A stretch of 64,000 bases of DNA, from the NCBI GenBank assembly GCA_965199705.1, contig OZ241359.1, positions 1 to 64,000 of the forward strand. Direction: 5' to 3'. The notes under the pieces are model-generated. The model saw nothing but the letters and a program-made list of their open reading frames with translations, made no database searches and was not told the DNA's origin. A program made the translations under genes and the position numbers. The stretch is from Azophilus sp965199705 (GTDB lineage: Bacteria > Pseudomonadota > Gammaproteobacteria > Pseudomonadales > Azotimanducaceae). The stretch's first letter is position 1, and the number at the start of each line of letters is the position of its first letter. Below are positions 16,440 to 27,949 of the stretch, in pieces.

Positions 16440-17774
16440 TCAGATCGCCCGTTCTATGACTCTGGCGAGATCCTCGGCGACGCTGGAGACGTCTGCCTCG
16501 TCTTCGCCTTCCACCATGACCCGAATCACCGGCTCAGTGCCGGATGGGCGGATCAGTGTCCGGTAGCGCGCGCCAAGCGCGCGCTGGCGAGCGGCCAGGG
16601 CAGGGGCGGCTCGCTCGCAGACAAGGCGGCTGGCGTCAGCTCCGACCTGCACATTGACGATGGCCTGCGGAAACTTCTGCATGCCCTGGGCAAGATCGTG
16701 CAGGGCCAGGCCGGATTCGACCATCAGGGCCAGCACCTGCAAGGCAGCGAGAATGCCGTCACCGGTTGTGGAGAGGTTCAGGCAGAGTATGTGGCCCGAC
16801 GATTCGCCACCGAGCGACCAGTCCTGGCGACGCAGAAGTTCGAGCACGCGACGGTCTCCCACCGGCGAGCGCGCAAAGGCGACGCCAAGGCCGGTGAGCG
16901 CCTTTTCCAGACCCAGATTGGACATGACAGTGCCCACAACCCCGCCTTGCAAGCAGTCGGTCTGCTGCTGTCGGCGTGCGATCAGGTAGAGAATCTGGTC
17001 GCCGTCCACGACAGCGCCGGTGTGGTCCACCATGATGACCCGGTCGCCATCGCCGTCAAAGGCAATACCGACATCGGCGCTGGCCGCGAGCACAGCGTTG
17101 GCCAACCCTTCGGGTTGAGTGGAGCCGCAATCCCGGTTGATATTCAAGCCGTCCGGAGCAACGGCGAACGTCTCCGTGCTGGCGTCGAGTTCCTCGAATA
17201 CCCGAGGGGCTACGTGATAGGTAGCCCCGTTGGCGCAATCGACCACCAGGCGCAACCCGGACAGCCGGAAATTGCGCGGCAAGGTGGCCTTGCAGAATTC
17301 GATATAGCGGCCGGGCGCTTCCCCTACCCTGTTCGCCTTGCCGAGTTGTCCAGAACCGGCGCAGCGCATGTCCTGCCCGATCTGGCGTTCGATTTCGGCT
17401 TCGATGGCGTCGTCCAGCTTTTCGCCATCCCGGTTGAAGAACTTGAGTCCGTTATCTGAATATGGGTTGTGCGAAGCGCTGATGACGATGCCGGCATCCG
17501 CGCGCAAGGAGCGCGTGAGGTAGGCAACGGCGGGCGTCGGCATGGGGCCCATGAGGCCAACATCCGCACCGGCGGAAACCAGCCCGGATTCCAGCGCGGA
17601 TTCCAGCATGTACCCCGATATCCGGGTATCCTTGCCAATCAGCACATGGCTGCCGCCGTGCTGCGAGAACACCTTGCCAACCGCCCAGCCCAGGCGCAGG
17701 CAGAACTCGGGGACGATCGGGAAGCTGCCGACCGTGCCGCGAATGCCGTCGGTTCCGAAGTATTGGCCGGTCAT
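16440..17774 (-). CDS. glmM: phosphoglucosamine mutase
   Basis: A 444-residue alpha-D-phosphohexomutase of normal length. It starts YFGTDGIRGTVG, carries the phosphoserine loop GIVISASHNPYSDNGLKFF near residue 100, the metal-binding FDGDGDR near 240, the sugar-binding GGESSGH near 320 and the phosphate-binding RPSGTEPVIRVMVEG near 400. It interconverts glucosamine-6-phosphate and glucosamine-1-phosphate for UDP-GlcNAc, and so feeds peptidoglycan, LPS and the WbpM-like enzyme encoded nearby. It follows ftsH by 42 bases; the folP gene usually found between them is missing. Confidence 0.96.
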   Translation of the reverse strand: MTGQYFGTDGIRGTVGSFPIVPEFCLRLGWAVGKVFSQHGGSHVLIGKDTRISGYMLESALESGLVSAGADVGLMGPMPTPAVAYLTRSLRADAGIVISASHNPYSDNGLKFFNRDGEKLDDAIEAEIERQIGQDMRCAGSGQLGKANRVGEAPGRYIEFCKATLPRNFRLSGLRLVVDCANGATYHVAPRVFEELDASTETFAVAPDGLNINRDCGSTQPEGLANAVLAASADVGIAFDGDGDRVIMVDHTGAVVDGDQILYLIARRQQQTDCLQGGVVGTVMSNLGLEKALTGLGVAFARSPVGDRRVLELLRRQDWSLGGESSGHILCLNLSTTGDGILAALQVLALMVESGLALHDLAQGMQKFPQAIVNVQVGADASRLVCERAAPALAARQRALGARYRTLIRPSGTEPVIRVMVEGEDEADVSSVAEDLARVIERAI

Positions 17775-17800
17775 GCGCGGTAGCAGACCAACGCCACAGC

Positions 17801-17817
17801 AGGCCCGATTCGGGCCT
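17801..17817 (-). terminator. short hairpin at the ftsH stop
   Basis: AGGCCC and GGGCCT arms around GATTC form a 6-bp GC stem immediately after the ftsH stop codon. There is no T-run, so it may be an mRNA 3'-end stabiliser or weak terminator before glmM. Confidence 0.4.
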
Positions 17818-19718
17818 CAGTGCTCCTCACCCAATCCGCCGATCTGGCCACCAACTTCGCCGACGTCACCGGACGTATCCGGCTTGGGTCCGGGCTTGGG
17901 AGGGGTCGGCGCCCTGGGCCTGGCGCCGGCCATGATGTCGTCGATCTGTTCCGGCAACAGGGTCTCGTATTCGATCAGGGCAGTCGCCATGGTGTGCAGC
18001 TTGTCTTCGTTCTCGGTCAGCAGGCGCTCTGCTTCCCGATAGCACTCGTCAATGATCCGGCGCACCTCTCGGTCTATGGCCTCCGCCGTCTGTGGCGAAT
18101 GCGGCTTCGGCTTGATGCCGGCCGACATGCCGAGAAAGACCTCGCCGTCATCCTCGTCATACATCAAGGGCCCGAGCTTTTCCGACAGGCCCCACTTGGT
18201 GACCATATTGCGCGCCAGCCCGGTCGCCCGCTCGATGTCGTTGGATGCGCCAGTGGTGACGTTGTCCGGCCCGAGTATCTTCTCTTCGGCGATGCGGCCG
18301 CCGAACAGGCTGCAAATCTGGGAGCGGATCCGCTGTCGGCTGAGGCTGTAGCGATCTTCCTCCGGCAGGAACATGGTCACGCCCAGGGCGCGGCCCCTGG
18401 GGATGATGGTGACCTTGTAAACCGGATCATGGCCCGGCGATAGCCGACCGACAATCGCATGGCCAGCCTCATGGTAGGCGGTGGTGCGCTTTTCTTCGTC
18501 CGACATGACCATGGAGCGCCGTTCCGCGCCCATCATGATCTTGTCCTTGGCGCGCTCGAATTCCACCATCTCGACCAGCCGCTTGCCGGCGCGAGCGGCA
18601 AACAGGGCGGCCTCATTGACCAGATTGGCAAGGTCCGCGCCAGAGAATCCGGGCGTGCCCCGGGCGATGATGTCAGGCTGCACGTCCTCCGACAGCGGCA
18701 CCTTGCGCATATGCACCTGCAATATCTGCTCGCGCCCCCGAATGTCCGGCAGGCTGACCACGACCTGCCGGTCAAATCGCCCCGGTCGCAGCAAGGCCGG
18801 GTCCAGCACGTCCGGACGGTTGGTGGCGGCAATGACGATGATGCCGTCGTTCGGCTCGAAGCCGTCCATTTCCACCAACAACTGATTCAGGGTCTGCTCG
18901 CGTTCGTCATGGCCACCGCCGAGGCCGGCGCCCCGGTGCCGACCGACCGCATCGATTTCGTCGATGAAGATGATGCAGGGCGATTGCTTCTTGGCCTGCT
19001 GGAACATGTCGCGCACCCGAGAGGCGCCAACACCGACGAACATCTCCACGAAATCCGACCCGGATATGGAGAAGAAGGGCGCCTTGGCTTCGCCGGCAAT
19101 GGCCTTGGCCAGCAGTGTCTTGCCAGTGCCGGGCTGGCCGACCATGAGAACACCGCGCGGAATGCGCCCGCCAAGGCGCTGGAATTTGCCGGGGTCACGC
19201 AGGAACTCCACCAGTTCCTGGACGTCCTCCTTGGCTTCGTCAACGCCCGCAACATCGGCGAAGGTGGTCTTGATCTGATCTTCGGACAGAAGCCGCGCCT
19301 TGCTCCTGCCGAACGCCATGGGCCCGCCCCGGCCGCCAACGCCGCCCTGCATCTGGCGCATGAAGAAGAGGAACACGCCGATGATGATGAGAATCGGAAA
19401 ACTGGCGATCAGGAGTTGCGCCCAGACACTCTGCTTTTCTGGTTCCTTGCCCTCGGTTTCAACACCGTGGTTATAGAGATCGTCCATCAGTTTCTGATCG
19501 TAGAGATCGGGGCGCACTACCCGAAACTCGTCGCCATTCTTGAGAACGCCGTCAATCAGCAAGCCATCGATGACCACCGAGTGCACTTCGTCCATGCGCA
19601 CCAGTTCGATGAATCGAGTGTAGCTGACCGGATCCGGGTCCGGCCGGACGCTGAATTGATTGAACACCGTGACCAGAACGGCCGCGATGACCAACCAGAG
19701 CAACAAGTTCTTACCCAT
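17817..19718 (-). CDS. ftsH: ATP-dependent zinc metalloprotease FtsH
   Basis: The 633-residue membrane AAA+ protease has transmembrane helices at about residues 4-24 and 105-124 bracketing a periplasmic domain. The AAA module has Walker A GQPGTGKT near 195, Walker B CIIFIDEIDAVG near 250, and SRH arginines in RPGRFDR. The M41 peptidase zinc site is AYHEAGHAIVGR near 418, with the third ligand in the later DNVTTGASNDIERAT region. It degrades membrane and regulatory proteins, including LpxC in enterics. The C-terminal tail is proline-rich (PRAPTPPKPGPKP). It lies 62 bases after rlmE, the conserved order. Confidence 0.97.
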   Translation of the reverse strand: MGKNLLLWLVIAAVLVTVFNQFSVRPDPDPVSYTRFIELVRMDEVHSVVIDGLLIDGVLKNGDEFRVVRPDLYDQKLMDDLYNHGVETEGKEPEKQSVWAQLLIASFPILIIIGVFLFFMRQMQGGVGGRGGPMAFGRSKARLLSEDQIKTTFADVAGVDEAKEDVQELVEFLRDPGKFQRLGGRIPRGVLMVGQPGTGKTLLAKAIAGEAKAPFFSISGSDFVEMFVGVGASRVRDMFQQAKKQSPCIIFIDEIDAVGRHRGAGLGGGHDEREQTLNQLLVEMDGFEPNDGIIVIAATNRPDVLDPALLRPGRFDRQVVVSLPDIRGREQILQVHMRKVPLSEDVQPDIIARGTPGFSGADLANLVNEAALFAARAGKRLVEMVEFERAKDKIMMGAERRSMVMSDEEKRTTAYHEAGHAIVGRLSPGHDPVYKVTIIPRGRALGVTMFLPEEDRYSLSRQRIRSQICSLFGGRIAEEKILGPDNVTTGASNDIERATGLARNMVTKWGLSEKLGPLMYDEDDGEVFLGMSAGIKPKPHSPQTAEAIDREVRRIIDECYREAERLLTENEDKLHTMATALIEYETLLPEQIDDIMAGARPRAPTPPKPGPKPDTSGDVGEVGGQIGGLGEEH

Positions 19719-19780
19719 AAATCCTGAATCCGGGGCAAAGCGACAGATTGAGCGCCTGCGTCCTCCGACTGGACAGCCCT

Positions 19781-20470
19781 TTAGCCTACAACACCTGACC
19801 GGGACGCGCCATCAGCGACGCGCGCCGGGCGGGGCCGGATATCGCGCCCCCGGGCCACCGCATAGACCTCCCGGGATTCGGGCCGGGAGGCGCGAGGCTT
19901 GGCCAGGCTGACCCGATCAAACTCAAGCCGCACGGCTCGAATCCAGTCATCCACGCCGGCGCCCTGCATGACCTTGACAACCATTGCACCGCCCGGCGCC
20001 AACCACTGTTGCGCGGCGGCGAAGGCCAGTTCCATCAGCGCCACGGTTTCGGGCTGGTCCCTGGCGCTGACGCCAGATATATTGGGGGCCATATCCGATA
20101 ACACAAGGTCCAGGGGCCGCAACCGCCCTCTCTCCTTGCAGGCTTCGGCCAGGCGCTGATCGGTCTCAGCTTCGCCAACGCGCCCGGAGATCAACGTCAG
20201 CCGCTGGCTACTGACGGCGACTGGCAGGGGATCCACCGCAATCACCCGGCCGCTGGTCAGTCGCTCGGTCACATAGGCGGTCCAGCCGCCCGGCGCGGCG
20301 CCCAGTTCCAATACCCAATGTTGCGGGCGCAGCAGACCGAAGCGACGGTCGAGTTCGGCAAGCTTGTAGTGCGCACGGGAGACCTGGCCTGCCGCACGCG
20401 CGGCGCGAACAAAACGGTCCTTGTGTTGCCGAGCCAGCCAGCGACGTCCGGATTTGCGCTGTGATGGCAT
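19781..20470 (-). CDS. rlmE: 23S rRNA (uridine-2552-2'-O) methyltransferase
   Basis: A 229-residue RrmJ/FtsJ-fold methyltransferase. It has the basic N-terminus (RKSGRRWLARQHKDRFVRAARAAGQVSRAHYKLAELD), the SAM motif ELGAAPGGWT near residue 60, and DLVLSDMAPNISG near 125. The K-D-K-E catalytic set appears as the lysine of SRAHYKL, the aspartate of LSDMAPN, MVVKVMQG and SREVYAVA. It methylates U2552 of 23S rRNA during late 50S assembly. The C-terminal Arg-rich tail is about 20 residues longer than E. coli RlmE. It sits between greA and ftsH as usual; the divergent yhbY gene is not present. Confidence 0.94.
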   Translation of the reverse strand: MPSQRKSGRRWLARQHKDRFVRAARAAGQVSRAHYKLAELDRRFGLLRPQHWVLELGAAPGGWTAYVTERLTSGRVIAVDPLPVAVSSQRLTLISGRVGEAETDQRLAEACKERGRLRPLDLVLSDMAPNISGVSARDQPETVALMELAFAAAQQWLAPGGAMVVKVMQGAGVDDWIRAVRLEFDRVSLAKPRASRPESREVYAVARGRDIRPRPARVADGASRSGVVG

Positions 20471-20531
20471 GGCGTCGCTGCTCCCTGGCGCATCAAGTGG
20501 CTGTCGGCGCGCACCGCCGCACGACCGCGGC

Positions 20532-21005
20532 TCAGATGTGCGCTATGTCGTCCACCTCGTAGGTGACCTTGCCACTCGGCGTGTCCACCGTGACCTCATC
20601 GCCGACAGCACGCCCGATCAACGCCCGGGCGATGGGCGACAGGAAGGAGATCTTGCCGGACTGCACATCCGCCTCGTCGGCGCCCACGATCTTGTAGCGC
20701 ACTGGCTCGTCCGATTGTGTGGACAACAGGGTAATCGTGGCGCCGAATATCACCTTGCCCTGCGGCGGGATGCTGGTGATGTCGATGATCCGGGCGTCAG
20801 CCAAGCGGCCCTCGATCTCGGCGATGCGGCCTTCGTTGAAGCCCTGTTGTTCCTTGGCGGCGTGGTACTCCGCGTTCTCGCGCAAATCGCCATGCTCACG
20901 CGCAACACCGATCGCCCGGCTGATGTCGTGACGCAACTCCGTCTTCCGATAGCGCAACTCCGCACGCAGCGCAGCCGCGCCTTCCTGAGTCATGGGATTG
21001 GCCAT
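20532..21005 (-). CDS. greA: transcription elongation factor GreA
   Basis: A 157-residue Gre factor. The N-terminal antiparallel coiled coil (about 8-75) ends in the tip GDLRENAEYHAAKE, which carries the acidic residues that enter the RNA polymerase secondary channel. The C-terminal FKBP-like domain includes ISFLSPIARALIGRAVGDEV. It stimulates transcript cleavage in backtracked complexes. The ATG at 21005 has a good GGAGG six bases upstream. It is 46 bases after carB, as in most Gammaproteobacteria. Confidence 0.96.
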   Translation of the reverse strand: MANPMTQEGAAALRAELRYRKTELRHDISRAIGVAREHGDLRENAEYHAAKEQQGFNEGRIAEIEGRLADARIIDITSIPPQGKVIFGATITLLSTQSDEPVRYKIVGADEADVQSGKISFLSPIARALIGRAVGDEVTVDTPSGKVTYEVDDIAHI

Positions 21006-21051
21006 GCCTCACCTCCGCGTTTCCGGCCCGGACATTGCGTCAGCATGCTGG

Positions 21052-24333
<3,282 letters not shown>

Positions 24334-24339
24334 GGGCTG

Positions 24340-25500
24340 CTAGCCTTGACGGCGCATGGACGCGACAAAGCGATCGAATTGACCGCCCGCCTCCTGCGGC
24401 CCGGGGCTTGCCTCGGGATGCCCCTGAAAGCCGAAGGCCGGCCGGTCTTGCCGGGCTATACCCTGCAGGCTGCCGTCGAACAGCGACACATGGGTGGCGC
24501 GCAGGCAATCGGGCAGGGAGCCGGCATCGACGGCGAAGCCGTGATTCTGGCTGGTGATGAATACCTCGCCGGTTTCCAGGTCCTGCACCGGATGGTTGGC
24601 GCCATGATGCCCATGCGGCATCTTCACGGTTCGAGCGCCGCTGGCCAGGGCCAGAAGCTGGTGCCCAAGACAGATGCCGAACAGGGGCGTTTCTGCTTCC
24701 AGAAACTGACGGATAGCAGCGATGGCGTAATCGCACGGCGCCGGATCGCCAGGACCGTTGGAAAGGAACACCCCGTCCGGGCGCAGCGCCAGGGCTTCGT
24801 CAGCCGGCGTCGTGGCCGGCACGACCGTCACCCGGCAACCATGCGACGTCAAAATGCGCAATATGTTGCGCTTCACGCCAAAGTCGTAGGCGAGCACATG
24901 CGGCCTTTCCGCATCCTCGCTTGCCACGGCAACCTGCCCCGGCGCAGACGCGGCAGCATAGCCTTCGCCGAGACGCCAGGTAGTCTCCGACCACTCGTAG
25001 GGCGCCGCGCAGGTTACCGCACGCGCCAGGTCCATGCCTTCAAGCCCGGGAAACTCGCGCGCTCGACGGACCGCTTCCGCTTCCGAGATATCGGCAGCGG
25101 CCAGGCAGCCCGCCATCGCGCCCTTGTCTCGAATCAGCCGGGTCAGGCGGCGCGTATCAACTTCGGTAATGCCGGCAATGCCAGCAGCGGCCAGGTATTC
25201 CTGCAGCGAGGCGGCCTGTCGCCAACTGCTGGCCAACCGCGGCAATTGCCGGATGACCAGGCCAGCTACGGCTGGCGCCGAGGATTCCACATCTTCCGCA
25301 TTGGTACCGGTATTGCCGATCTGCGGATAGGTGAGGGTAACGATCTGCCGGGCATAGGAGGGATCCGTGAGAATCTCCTGATAGCCGGTCATCGCCGTAT
25401 TGAAAACGACTTCGCCGACAGCAACGCCTTCGGCGCCCATGGACCGGCCACGGAAGACAGTACCATCTTCCATGGCAAGCAAAGCCGGCGTCAAACTCAA
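24340..25500 (-). CDS. carA: carbamoyl-phosphate synthase small subunit (glutaminase)
   Basis: A 386-residue protein from the TTG at 25500. The small-subunit domain starts ALLAMEDGTVFRGRSMGAEG, and the class I glutamine amidotransferase domain has the nucleophile in LFGICLGHQLLALA near residue 270, with the His-Glu pair in FGFQGHPEASPGP near 355. It supplies ammonia to CarB. Alignment with CarA places the start within a few residues of 25500. AGGAGG at 25510-25505 serves TTG 25500 (spacing 4) or TTG 25494 (spacing 10). The frame stays open to GTG 25557, giving a non-family extension. A structured leader lies upstream. Confidence 0.94.
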   Translation of the reverse strand: MSLTPALLAMEDGTVFRGRSMGAEGVAVGEVVFNTAMTGYQEILTDPSYARQIVTLTYPQIGNTGTNAEDVESSAPAVAGLVIRQLPRLASSWRQAASLQEYLAAAGIAGITEVDTRRLTRLIRDKGAMAGCLAAADISEAEAVRRAREFPGLEGMDLARAVTCAAPYEWSETTWRLGEGYAAASAPGQVAVASEDAERPHVLAYDFGVKRNILRILTSHGCRVTVVPATTPADEALALRPDGVFLSNGPGDPAPCDYAIAAIRQFLEAETPLFGICLGHQLLALASGARTVKMPHGHHGANHPVQDLETGEVFITSQNHGFAVDAGSLPDCLRATHVSLFDGSLQGIARQDRPAFGFQGHPEASPGPQEAGGQFDRFVASMRRQG

Positions 25501-25565
25501 GCGGCCTCCTGAAGCCCGCGATTCTGGCGCCGCCCGACACGAGGCTTCGGGAGGCACTCAAGAAA

Positions 25566-25612
25566 GGGCGAGACCGATCACTCGACCTCGCCCCGTTTGA
25601 GGGGCCATTTTA
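25566..25612 (-). promoter_or_regulatory. possible promoter -10 and attenuator-like leader of carAB
   Basis: On the minus strand TAAAAT (25612-25607) resembles a -10 box. Just downstream, GCCCC (25605-25601) can pair with GGGGC (25594-25590). Alternatively GGGCGAG (25593-25587) can pair with CTCGCCC (25572-25566), which is followed by TTTCTT, a terminator-like arrangement. The two stems share bases and exclude each other. No -35 box or leader peptide was evident, so attenuation is a hypothesis only. Confidence 0.35.
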
Positions 25613-25793
25613 GCCGAGTCCGCGGACTACTTTCATCACATGCTCGTGATCCGGCAAACCCGCCATGCTGCGGCTGCGGTCCTTGGCGGATGGGCCATGC
25701 GCTATCGAGTTGCAGTAGCACTGTGGCGCGCGCTCGGGCGATTTTTCCTGAAAGGCTTGCAGGTTCACGATGGTCGGCTAACCTGTCTGACCC
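25613..25793. other. intergenic region upstream of carA and of the split acylase gene
   Basis: About 180 bases between the divergent carA and acylase 5' fragment. No gene or RNA is recognised. It should hold upstream promoter elements for both. Confidence 0.4.
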
Positions 25794-25858
25794 ATGAACG
25801 CTGACGCCGGGAAGCCATTCTCATCTCGCCCTGGCGTATTGACCATCGCAAACCGATT
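25794..25858 (+). pseudogene. 5' fragment of the penicillin/AHL acylase gene, cut off by the IS element
   Basis: An ATG at 25794, right after an in-frame stop, opens a frame that runs unbroken for 21 codons plus two bases (MNADAGKPFSSRPGVLTIANR) to the IS edge. Removing the IS plus one ATT copy joins it in frame to the lipoprotein signal sequence at 27821 and onward. It has no clear ribosome binding site, so the true start could be the TTG at 25839. Confidence 0.6.
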
Positions 25859-27816
25859 CGAGGCGCTTGCGCTGTGGGTATTTTTGTCGGGATGGGGAGA
25901 TGTAGTGGAGCGGATTTGGCAGTGCGGGAGGATTGATTGAAGGCGGGGCAGCGGATTGGGGTGCTGGGGAGAGGTTGGAACGAGGGCCGATCGCGGGTAG
26001 ATGAGAAAGGCTCTCAACAAGGGTGTGCTGCGGACAGGGGCGCGGCGTCCAGGGGCAGGCAGGGGACGGGTTGGAGCGGTTGGGGGTTGGCGCAGCGCTA
26101 TCCGGTGTCTGCAAACGGGACCGGGCGCACGAGCGAGCGCATCCGTTCGTCTCGTCCCTCGACCACGGCGGCGACCGCCAGCGCCATCATCACCGCGAGC
26201 GCCAGCCCCATCCGTGTCTTCATCTTGGCCAGGCCGCGGATGAAATGCACCTCGAAGCCGAAGCTGCGGTCCAGGCGCGCGTTGATCCGCTCCAGTGCCG
26301 AGCGTCGGTTGTAGCCGCGTCGCCAAGCGGGCGAGCCCCAGGGCGTGGGGGTGAAGATGCGCCGGTTCGCGCGCTTGAGATCGATACGCACAATGCGCCC
26401 GAAGTCGCCCGCCTTCGAGCCGGACTGCGAAAGACACGCCGCCCGGCCCTCGCACTTCAGGTCGCAAGCCGCCGCCGGACACCGGTACTTCAGCGTCCCC
26501 CGGTCCGATTCGAACCCCTGGAACGCCATCGGGCGCTCCGTCCCTGTCGCCGGGCAGCGGCACGACACCTCGCCCCGCTCGCTGTACAGGATGTTGTCCG
26601 TCCGCTCGGGGGCCAGGCTGCGCAGGATCGGCTGCGCGGGATCGTGGTTCGGATCCTGCTTCTCTTCGCGCCACATCAGCCGGGTGTCAATCAGCGGCCG
26701 AATCCCGTGCTCGTCCCACAACGCCTGCTTCAACGCTCCGCCGTCATAGCCCCGATCTGCGCTGAAGTCCCGGCACCGCTGCGCCAGACCCGGCTCAGCC
26801 TCGAACAACTCCGCCAGCAGCTTCCCCACCACCGGCTGCTCCGAAGCCGATGCCCGCGTCACCGCAAAGGCCACCGGCAACTCATAGCGGGTGTCCGCAA
26901 TCAGATGCAGACCGTAGCCGAACCAACTCTTGACCCGCCTCCAGGCGCGCCCTTGCTTGTCCACGCCCCGCGTTTCGTGCTTGCCCCAATCCGCGTCTGG
27001 ATCCGAACCCTCACCCCCGGCGCCGCGGTTGACCCGCCCGGTGGAATGGCTCGCCACCGCCTTGCCGTCGCACCCCAGATGCACGCCGTAGTCCGGCAGC
27101 ACCGCCAGCAATCGGCCACGCAGTTCGTCCACCAGGCCGCTGACCAACCCCTGCCTGTCCTCCAAGTCAATCAGGTTCCTGAGCAGGCGCGAGAAGTTCC
27201 ACTCGTTCGGAACGCAGGGCAAAACCGGCGCCGCCTCCCGCACCACAACCGACCGACCCGTGCGCGCGTCCCGCTCGACCCGCGCAACCGGGCGGCCCTG
27301 CCGTGGCAACGGATTGAAACCGCACACCGACAGCAGCGACGGATTGCGGCGCAACTCCCGAACCAGCGACGCCACCGAGGCGTGCTGGAAAACCACCCCC
27401 GCCACCAAGGCGCGCCACATCGCGCGAACCGGAAAATCGTTCCTGCCCCGACCCCGCTTCGCCGCAAGCGCCGCAACCAACTCCGCGTCCGGCAAGTGCT
27501 CCAGCACCATCGACAGGCGTTTCAGATCCGCCAGCGGCTCGACAGCGTCCCAAGAAAAAAGTACATTGTTCGGGCCGGTTGTCATGATCACCTCGAAGGT
27601 CGGCAATTGTTTGATTTACAACCACCATTTTGCCACATGACAACCGGCGCTTCCGCCTCCTCGGCTGCAACAACGAACCTTGGGGTGAAAATCCGCCAAT
27701 TCGGGCCGAAACACCCCAAAATCGGGCCAAATCCCCGCTTCTCCGGGAGAATAAATTTTCGACGCCTCACATAACATCAAACCATTCAATCAATTAGAAA
27801 CAGCGCAAGCGCCTCG
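25859..27816 (-). mobile_element. IS1182-like insertion sequence, 1958 bp
   Basis: Perfect 17-bp terminal inverted repeats CGAGGCGCTTGCGCTGT are at 25859-25875 and, inverted, 27800-27816. ATT flanks both ends (25856-25858 and 27817-27819), giving a possible 3-bp target duplication. The element encodes one DDE transposase on the minus strand and has about 220 bases of non-coding sequence at its left end and 215 at its right. The right-hand non-coding part is locally A+T-rich, unlike the chromosome. Transposase and ends look intact, so it may still be mobile. Confidence 0.85.
26098..27585 (-). CDS. IS1182-family DDE transposase
   Basis: A 495-residue transposase. The N-terminal helical region (PLADLKRLSMVLEHLPDAELVAAL) is followed by the DDE catalytic core, with DGKAVASH near residue 193, FSADRGYDGGALKQAL near 290, and the final glutamate region YNRRSALERINARLDRSFGFE near 440. 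A cysteine-rich insertion (CRCPATGTE, YRCPAAACDLKCEGRAAC) between the second D and the E is typical of the IS1182 group. The C-terminal helix (MGLALAVMMALAVAAV) is the usual hydrophobic end. I chose the ATG at 27585 because GAGGTGATC immediately precedes it; a start at 27606 would bury that site. Confidence 0.85.
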   Translation of the reverse strand: MTTGPNNVLFSWDAVEPLADLKRLSMVLEHLPDAELVAALAAKRGRGRNDFPVRAMWRALVAGVVFQHASVASLVRELRRNPSLLSVCGFNPLPRQGRPVARVERDARTGRSVVVREAAPVLPCVPNEWNFSRLLRNLIDLEDRQGLVSGLVDELRGRLLAVLPDYGVHLGCDGKAVASHSTGRVNRGAGGEGSDPDADWGKHETRGVDKQGRAWRRVKSWFGYGLHLIADTRYELPVAFAVTRASASEQPVVGKLLAELFEAEPGLAQRCRDFSADRGYDGGALKQALWDEHGIRPLIDTRLMWREEKQDPNHDPAQPILRSLAPERTDNILYSERGEVSCRCPATGTERPMAFQGFESDRGTLKYRCPAAACDLKCEGRAACLSQSGSKAGDFGRIVRIDLKRANRRIFTPTPWGSPAWRRGYNRRSALERINARLDRSFGFEVHFIRGLAKMKTRMGLALAVMMALAVAAVVEGRDERMRSLVRPVPFADTG

Positions 27817-27949
27817 ATTCCAGTCACGGCACAGCCGCGCTCGGCTGCTGCTCGCATTCTGCCTGCTGCTGACGGCAGGGGGTTGCGGTGGCGGCGGCGG
27901 ATCATCGCCAGAAGTCACTGCACCCCCCGAAACCCCGATACAGCCGCCG

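Noticed and set aside
25778..26674. Long minus-strand frame overlapping the transposase and IS end
   Set aside because: Shadow of the transposase in another frame, with Pro/Arg-rich low-complexity sequence and no motif.
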